NCBI RefSeq assembly: GCF_001898315.1
Contig: NZ_MKTQ01000026.1
Coordinates: 181,417-245,416, forward strand
Length of the DNA stretch: 64,000 nt
DNA from: Microbacterium sp. 70-16
Lineage (GTDB): Bacteria > Actinomycetota > Actinomycetes > Actinomycetales > Microbacteriaceae
Direction: 5' to 3'
The notes below the pieces were generated by a model, which did not search any database, was not told where the DNA came from, and saw only the letters and a list, made by a program, of their open reading frames with translations. Shown one piece after another: positions 59,775-64,000 of this stretch. Each line of letters begins with the position of its first letter. Positions within the stretch are counted from its first letter, which is position 1. The position numbers and the translations under genes were made by a program.

Positions 59775-59860
59775 GCTCACCATTCTCACACCTGCACAGC
59801 CCTTCCGCGGTCGGCGCTGTCTGGCAAGATGGGAGAAACGACCCGATCAGGGAGGGCCCC

Positions 59861-60439
59861 GTGAGCCTCAGCCGCAAGCGCAAGAAGGAACTCCGCAAGC
59901 TTCAGGACCAGGCGACGACGCTGTGGGAGTCGCAGCAGATTCTGCTCGGCCAGGCCGGTGACGTCGCGCGTGAGGCCGGTCGCCAGCTCGGCAATTACAA
60001 CCGCGAGCAGGTCGTGCCCACGGTGCAGCACACGTACGAGAAGTACGCCGCTCCCTACGTCACCCAGGGCGTCGAGACGTCGCGTCGCGTCTACAACGAC
60101 AAGTTCGTGCCCGCGGCCGGTGCCGTGATCGGCTCGGCGCTGTCGGTGTGGGATGCCGCGAACGAGAAGCGCGACAACCTCGCCGCCGGGCGTGCGTTCG
60201 GATCGGTCGATCTTTCGGCACTGCAGGCGAAGGCACAGAAGTACGGCAAGACGGCCGCGAAGCGGATCGCCGCTCCCGCTCCCGCCCCCGCGAAGAAGGG
60301 GATCGGCGCCGGTGGCGTCATCGCCATCATCCTGGGTGTCGCGGCGGCTGCCGGTGTGCTCTACGCCGCATGGCAGACGCTGCGCGCCGATGACGAGCTG
60401 TGGGTCGCCGACGACCCGCTGCGCGCACCGGACGCGTGA
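59861..60439 (+). CDS. Conserved membrane-associated hypothetical protein
   Basis: A 192-residue protein: a basic N-terminus MSLSRKRKKELRKLQ, a helical region (20-140), an Ala/Pro linker, a single membrane helix (about 152-172, GVIAIILGVAAAAGVLYAAW) and an acidic tail. Similar proteins occur in Microbacteriaceae near ppiA, and some are mislabelled as helicases; no enzymatic motif is present. The GTG is preceded by AGGGAGG. Confidence 0.75.
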   Translation: MSLSRKRKKELRKLQDQATTLWESQQILLGQAGDVAREAGRQLGNYNREQVVPTVQHTYEKYAAPYVTQGVETSRRVYNDKFVPAAGAVIGSALSVWDAANEKRDNLAAGRAFGSVDLSALQAKAQKYGKTAAKRIAAPAPAPAKKGIGAGGVIAIILGVAAAAGVLYAAWQTLRADDELWVADDPLRAPDA

Positions 60440-60452
60440 GCGCACCACCGCT

Positions 60453-60529
60453 GGTCGAGTGCCGCGCCGAAGGCACGGCGGCAGCACCGCTGGTCGAGTG
60501 CCGCGCCGAAGGCGCGGTGTATCGAGACC
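60453..60529. repeat. REP-like repeats (family D), truncated and complete copy
   Basis: A truncated unit at 60453-60480 and a complete one at 60492-60529, 39 bp apart. The complete unit GGTCGAGTGCCGCGCC...GTGTATCGAGACC ends at the base before the ATG of the next gene. Confidence 0.75.
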
Positions 60530-61015
60530 ATGGCGATCTCCGCTGATCCTCTGGCGCGCGTCCGCGACGCGGCTGCCGCGCGCGGGCTCGAGATCGAGAT
60601 CCGCGAACGGCCGGCGGCGCGCAGTCTCACCGAAGCGGCATCCCTGCTGGGACTGCAACCGGCGGACATCGTCAAGACGCTCGTGGTCAAGCGCGCGGAC
60701 AACACGTATCTGTTCGCGCTGATCCCCGGCGACCTGGCGATCTCGTGGCCGAAGCTGCGTGCGCTTGTCGGAGTGAACAAGCTGCGCCTGCCCGAGCCTG
60801 AGCTGGCGCTCGCTGCGACCGGATACGAGCGCGGCACGATCGTGCCGATCGGCAGCTCGACGGATTGGCCCGTCTACGCGGACGAGTCGATCGTGGGGCG
60901 CCGCATCGCCATGGGCGCCGGCGCGCACGGATACAGTCTCTTCGTCGACGCGGATGCCCTGATCACCGCTTACAACGCGACGGTGGCCGACATCTCCCAG
61001 CCCGCCGCCGGCTGA
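60530..61015 (+). CDS. YbaK/EbsC-type aminoacyl-tRNA deacylase
   Basis: A 161-residue protein of the YbaK/ProX family, which hydrolyses misacylated tRNA such as Cys-tRNA-Pro or Ala-tRNA-Pro. Core motifs are DIVKTLVVK, FALIPGD and GTIVPIG, with GAGAHGYSLF near the end. The ATG follows a D repeat directly, and no ribosome binding site is visible. It may be transcribed with the preceding gene through the repeat. Confidence 0.9.
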   Translation: MAISADPLARVRDAAAARGLEIEIRERPAARSLTEAASLLGLQPADIVKTLVVKRADNTYLFALIPGDLAISWPKLRALVGVNKLRLPEPELALAATGYERGTIVPIGSSTDWPVYADESIVGRRIAMGAGAHGYSLFVDADALITAYNATVADISQPAAG

Positions 61016-61027
61016 CCGCCCTCTGAT

Positions 61028-61046
61028 CCCCGAGCTTGTCGAGGGG
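61028..61046. repeat. 19-bp repeat (family E)
   Basis: CCCCGAGCTTGTCGAGGGG, the exact reverse complement of the copy in fhaB, located 12 bases after the YbaK gene. Confidence 0.8.
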
Positions 61047-61061
61047 CCGCCCACCTTCATC

Positions 61062-61145
61062 GGTGATCGAGTGCCGGCGCGAAGCGCCCCCCGGAGGGTC
61101 CCGGTGATCGAGTGCCGGCGCGAAGCGCCGGTGTATCGAGATCAG
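61062..61145. repeat. REP-like repeats (family D), truncated and complete copy
   Basis: A truncated unit at 61062-61087 and a complete unit at 61103-61145, the latter with stem CCGGCGC-gaa-GCGCCGG. The spacing of 41 bp matches the array on the other side of the HNH gene. Confidence 0.75.
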
Positions 61146-61187
61146 CGCGGTGTGCAGCGGCTGGCCTCCGAGCCCGCCATCCATGGC

Positions 61188-61206
61188 CCCCGAGCCCGTC
61201 GAGGGG
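61188..61206. repeat. 19-bp repeat (family E), variant
   Basis: CCCCGAGCCCGTCGAGGGG differs from the copy at 61028 at two positions. Confidence 0.65.
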
Positions 61207-61260
61207 CCGCCTCCACCCCCAGACTGCGCCGCCTCCTCCACAATCACCACCCCTCGCGAC

Positions 61261-61269
61261 TTATCCACA
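61261..61269 (+). promoter_or_regulatory. Exact DnaA box TTATCCACA
   Basis: A perfect nine-base match 64 bases before the DUF222-HNH start, with a two-mismatch copy (tcctccaca, 61234-61242) just upstream. Confidence 0.5.
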
Positions 61270-61332
61270 ATCCCCGTCTGACCAGGAGTTCCTCCCCCGA
61301 GAATGTCCGACCCCCTCGTCAGAATGGGGGGT

Positions 61333-62745
61333 ATGGACCTCCTCACGTCGCCGCTGCGAGACCTGCTGACGCAGGCATCCGCGGTGCTGCGTGATGCCAC
61401 CTCCGAGCGCGCACTTGAACGGGCGACCGAGCACGAGCTTGCCGCGCAGCTGGGAATGATCGCCGAGCTGAACCGCCTCGGCGAGGCGCTCTTGATCGAC
61501 GCGGTCGGCGAGGTGATGCGCCGCTCTGAGCCGGCCGTGCGCGATGAGCGGATGACCTCGCACCTGGGCTGCCGCGACGTGACCGAGCTGATTCAGCAGA
61601 TCACGCGCGTCGAGCCGCGTACGGCGGCCAAATTGCAGCGCGCCGCGAAGGCCGTGCGCCCAGAGGTGTCGGCCACGACAGGGGAGCGGCTCGATGCCGC
61701 GTTCCCGTCCGTCCGCGACGCGATGCTCGACGGTGTTCTCGGTACCGACGGCATCCTCGCGATCACGGCGCCCTTGCAGGAAACCGCACCACGTGTGAGT
61801 GCGGCGGCGCGTCAAGAGGCCGCCGATGTGGTCGTCGCGGAGGCGCGCGGCGAAGGTCCGTCCGCGGCGCCGCCGCTGTGTGCCGAACTGCTGAAGATCC
61901 ACGCGCAGGCGTGGGCGCTGGCGCTCGACCCCGACGGCGCCGAGCCGCGCGAGCGGGTCGCGGAACGCCGCCGCGCACTCACACTCGGGGTCGCGACGCC
62001 GGCGGGTGTTCCGATTCACGGGCTGCTCGTGCCCGAAGTCGCCGCACAACTGCAGACGATCTGGGATGCCCAGACGTCGCCGAAGGTCGCCTTCGATGAC
62101 CCGACCGCCGTCGACGCCGACGGCGACCTGCTTCCTCTGCCTGCAATGGATGATCGGACGCGGGCGCAGAAGCAGCACGATGCCTTCGCGGCCGCGCTCA
62201 GTGTTGCCGCGACATCGGGACTCCTTCCCACGATCGGCGGCTACGCTCCCGTGCTGGTGGTGTCAGTCGACGAGCACGACCTGGTGGACGGCACCGGCTA
62301 CGCACACGTACAGGGCTGCGACCAACCGATCTCGATCGCAATCGCGCGGCACATCGCGTGCTCGGGTTCGATCCAGCGGATCGTCAGCCGCAACGACGGA
62401 CGGATCATCCGTCTGGGCACCGAAGAGCGCGTGTTCAATCGCCAGCAACGGCGCGCCATCGCGTTGCGCGACGGTGGGTGCATCATTCCCGGGTGTGGGA
62501 CACCCGCCGCCTGGTGCGAGATCCATCACGTCACCGAGTACGCACAGGGTGGGCCCACCCACACCGACAACGGAGTACTGCTCTGCTGGTATCACCACCG
62601 CTTCCTCGACCGGATCGGCTGGAAGATCCGGATGAACCAGGGCGTGCCTGAAGTGCTGGCCCCACCCTGGCATGACATCTCGAGGCGTTGGCGACCGACG
62701 ACGACCTCGCCGCTGCGCCTGAAGAAGCGCGTCCTCCGGACGTGA
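61333..62745 (+). CDS. DUF222-HNH endonuclease-like protein (13E12 repeat family)
   Basis: A 470-residue protein with an N-terminal DUF222 domain (about 1-330) and a C-terminal HNH nuclease: CIIPGCGTP, CEIHHVTEYAQGG, TDNGVLLCWYHH. The family is abundant and often multi-copy in actinobacteria and resembles mycobacterial 13E12 repeats; it is suspected to be mobile. The ATG at 61333 follows GGGGGGT; one at 61303 is an alternative. REP-like D and E repeats crowd both flanks. Whether it is active on DNA is unknown. Confidence 0.88.
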   Translation: MDLLTSPLRDLLTQASAVLRDATSERALERATEHELAAQLGMIAELNRLGEALLIDAVGEVMRRSEPAVRDERMTSHLGCRDVTELIQQITRVEPRTAAKLQRAAKAVRPEVSATTGERLDAAFPSVRDAMLDGVLGTDGILAITAPLQETAPRVSAAARQEAADVVVAEARGEGPSAAPPLCAELLKIHAQAWALALDPDGAEPRERVAERRRALTLGVATPAGVPIHGLLVPEVAAQLQTIWDAQTSPKVAFDDPTAVDADGDLLPLPAMDDRTRAQKQHDAFAAALSVAATSGLLPTIGGYAPVLVVSVDEHDLVDGTGYAHVQGCDQPISIAIARHIACSGSIQRIVSRNDGRIIRLGTEERVFNRQQRRAIALRDGGCIIPGCGTPAAWCEIHHVTEYAQGGPTHTDNGVLLCWYHHRFLDRIGWKIRMNQGVPEVLAPPWHDISRRWRPTTTSPLRLKKRVLRT

Positions 62746-62771
62746 CGCGTGCCCTCGGACGTGGGGTCTGT

Positions 62772-62806
62772 GGTTTCGATACGCCGGCTTCGCCGGCTAC
62801 TCAACC
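62772..62806. repeat. REP-like hairpin (family D), left copy
   Basis: A 35-bp palindrome GGTTTCGATACGCCGGC-TTC-GCCGGCTACTCAACC. It is identical to the copy at 62994-63028, including flanking bases. Confidence 0.85.
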
Positions 62807-62848
62807 ACCGAATGGGGGCGCCGCAGCTCGCACCCCCGGGAGGGTCCC

Positions 62849-62974
62849 GGTGATCGAGTGCCGCCGCGCAGCGCACCCCCGGAGGGCCCGGTGATCGAGT
62901 GCCGCCGCGCGGCGCACCCCCGGAGGGTCCCGGTGATCGAGTGCCGCCGCGCAGCGGCGGTGTATCGAGATCAG
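62849..62974. repeat. Tandem array of D half-units
   Basis: GGTGATCGAGTGCCGCCGCGC begins (first 20 bases shared) at 62849, 62890 and 62932. The first two are truncated before the second arm and followed by cacccccggaggg; the third is complete and ends TGTATCGAGATCAGC. Confidence 0.8.
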
Positions 62975-62993
62975 CGGAGGGCGTGACGCTTGT

Positions 62994-63028
62994 GGTTTCG
63001 ATACGCCGGCTTCGCCGGCTACTCAACC
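62994..63028. repeat. REP-like hairpin (family D), right copy
   Basis: Identical direct repeat of 62772-62806, ending six bases before the stop codon of the Nudix gene. Confidence 0.85.
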
Positions 63029-63034
63029 ACCGAG

Positions 63035-63463
63035 TTACCGCGCCGTGGCATCCGCCATCTCGAGTGCGATGTCGATCAACTGCACGTGCTGCAGGTCGGC
63101 GATCGCGTCGCGCGCGAACCACTCTGCGTGGTCGGTGGAACCGCCGACTTCGTCAGTCAGCTGACCGCCGATGATGTGCGCCCGGTAGAGGATCCTCAGG
63201 GTGTGCAGCGGCTGGTCGGCACCCGGCGTGATGCGCTGCCTCGCGGGGATCACGCGCGAGTTGATGCCGAGCAGCTCGTCAACCTCGACCTGGTATCCGG
63301 TCTCTTCGCTGACTTCGCGGCGGACGGCATCCAGCGGATCTTCGCCATCTTCGAGCCCGCCGCCCGGCAACGTCCAGGCGCCGCGTCGGCCTTCACTCCA
63401 ATGGGCGAGCAGGATGCCACGCTCGCCCTCGACCACGGCATAGGCGGCGACACGCAGATCCAT
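63035..63463 (-). CDS. Nudix hydrolase
   Basis: A 142-residue Nudix protein. The Nudix box is visible as GGGLEDGEDPLDAVRREV followed by SEETGY, which binds metal and cleaves a nucleoside-diphosphate-type bond. Substrates range from oxidised nucleotides to dinucleotides and cannot be named here. It converges with the DUF222-HNH gene across a repeat array, and lies beside a broken gene. Confidence 0.92.
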   Translation of the reverse strand: MDLRVAAYAVVEGERGILLAHWSEGRRGAWTLPGGGLEDGEDPLDAVRREVSEETGYQVEVDELLGINSRVIPARQRITPGADQPLHTLRILYRAHIIGGQLTDEVGGSTDHAEWFARDAIADLQHVQLIDIALEMADATAR

Positions 63464-63495
63464 CCCGTCACCCTAGCGGAGCGCGATGGCAGGCC

Positions 63496-63889
63496 TCACA
63501 GCTCTGCGCTGAAGAGTCGCTGCAGGTCGGCATAACCGCGCGCTGTCGAGCGCGCTCAGCGTTCCCGATTCGAGCAGTTCACGCCCCGCGCGCTCGAGCG
63601 CGCTGAACGCGATGCGTGCGAGGCTGCCGCCGACACTCACGCGCGCGACTCCTAGCGAAAGGAGAGTCGCGACGTCGAGGACGGGCATCGTGAGCCCCGC
63701 GACGATGTTGACGGGAGCCGCGATCGCCGCCGTGAGGCGGTGGATGGTCTCGACGTCACGAACGCCCGGGACGAAGATGCAGTCCGCACCGGCCTCGAGG
63801 TACCGGCCTGCGCGCACCAGCGTCTCGTCGAACGGGTCGCCCGACGTGCCCACGAAATAGGCATCCGTTCGCGCATTCAACACGAATGT
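63496..63889 (-). pseudogene. Isocitrate lyase/PEP mutase family gene, disrupted and frameshifted
   Basis: The visible frame reads FVLNARTDAYF, then GRYLEAGADCIFVPGV, VNIVAGL and SVGGSLARIAFSAL, the C-terminal half of a PEP mutase/isocitrate lyase-like enzyme. Its N-terminal half is missing because an insertion sequence begins at 63890. Near 63538-63545 one base is missing: the frame reads SARLCRPAA, while the alternative frame restores SARGYADLQRLFSAEL and a stop at 63496. Both changes make it non-functional. Confidence 0.85.
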
Positions 63890-64000
63890 GGCTCTTCGGA
63901 ATCAAGGGTGTAGCGAGGGTCTGAAACCTCCGGCCTCGAGCAGGCTCCTGGCTGTGTAGTTCGCGAGGTTGCGGAAGCCGAGCGCGGAGCCGCGGAGATG
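63890..64000 (-). mobile_element. ISL3-type insertion sequence, right end (truncated by window)
   Basis: The terminal inverted repeat begins GGCTCTTCGGAATC (63890-63903), a form common in ISL3-family elements. The adjacent 8 bp (acgaatgt, 63882-63889) would be the target duplication. The transposase frame runs into the right edge. Confidence 0.75.
63902..64000 (-). CDS. Transposase, ISL3-like (C-terminal 32 residues)
   Basis: On the minus strand the frame reads HLRGSALGFRNLANYTARS, then LLEAGGFRPSLHP and a stop. This is the typical C-terminus of ISL3-family DDE transposases. The rest lies beyond the window, so intactness cannot be judged. Confidence 0.75.
   Translation of the reverse strand, partial: HLRGSALGFRNLANYTARSLLEAGGFRPSLHP

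Overview
The window is high-GC actinobacterial DNA. Dense GC3-rich coding, frequent GTG/TTG starts, 4-bp ATGA/GTGA overlaps, the codon pair gat-gcc, and the gene set (NucS, CrgA, class E sortase, PASTA kinases, DIP1984, DUF222-HNH) point to Microbacteriaceae, most likely Microbacterium. The block tRNA-Leu, fhaA, fhaB, pstP, rodA, pbpA, pknA, pknB, trpG/pabA-like, sortase, crgA, rhomboid, ppiA matches the origin-proximal block known from Mycobacterium and relatives. The right part of the window is therefore probably near oriC, although dnaA itself is not in it.

Layout. 1-3707: two copper P-type ATPases, one CPC type (cut by the left edge) and one CPH type with a His-rich N-terminus. 3798-8589: thioesterase-like protein, alpha/beta hydrolase, PucR-like regulator and a MetX-like hydrolase. 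9005-11751: MFS exporter divergent from a MarR regulator, then a DksA-type zinc-finger protein and a VOC protein. 11858-16238: purL, a 44-aa membrane protein and a pair of paralogous membrane-anchored proteins. 16405-19501: glycine betaine type ABC importer. 19858-21856: GntR/YtrA-type regulator with an ABC exporter. 21884-29096: chorismate mutase, AI-2E family protein, lactonase-like propeller, purA, two conserved small proteins and argG. 29134-29767: VapBC-like toxin-antitoxin pair. 29848-32520: penicillin acylase family protein. 32878-39094: complete Mrp (Mnh) Na+/H+ antiporter operon. 39137-41483: LacI regulator divergent from an MFS carrier. 41515-46458: nucS, HAD hydrolase, coiled-coil membrane protein, cold-shock protein, GntR regulator and alcohol dehydrogenase. 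47023-59774: the cell-envelope and cell-division signalling block. 59861-64000: small membrane protein, YbaK deacylase, DUF222-HNH protein, Nudix hydrolase, and a PEP mutase/isocitrate lyase-like gene that is both frameshifted and cut by an ISL3-type insertion sequence running off the right edge.

The least ordinary content is non-coding. Several families of short structured palindromes sit between genes. Family A is a 51-bp imperfect palindrome, always paired with exactly 73 bp start to start (four doublets). Family B is a double hairpin of about 131 bp that joins A doublets through a conserved 21-bp linker into 291-bp modules. Family C is a 55-bp hairpin. Family D is a REP-like 35-45-bp hairpin with stem covariation, and E is a 19-bp word. 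One D copy lies in frame inside the nucleotide-binding domain of the first copper ATPase, and one E copy lies in frame in the linker of FhaB. All six convergent gene junctions longer than 100 bp carry one of these structures. D and E elements are densest on both sides of the DUF222-HNH gene.

A second recurrent pattern is a TANNNT box placed 6-7 bases before the start codon of more than ten genes, which implies widespread leaderless transcription. Several palindromic operators overlap these promoters (VapBC, LacI/MFS) or lie in divergent or upstream promoter regions (MarR, GntR).
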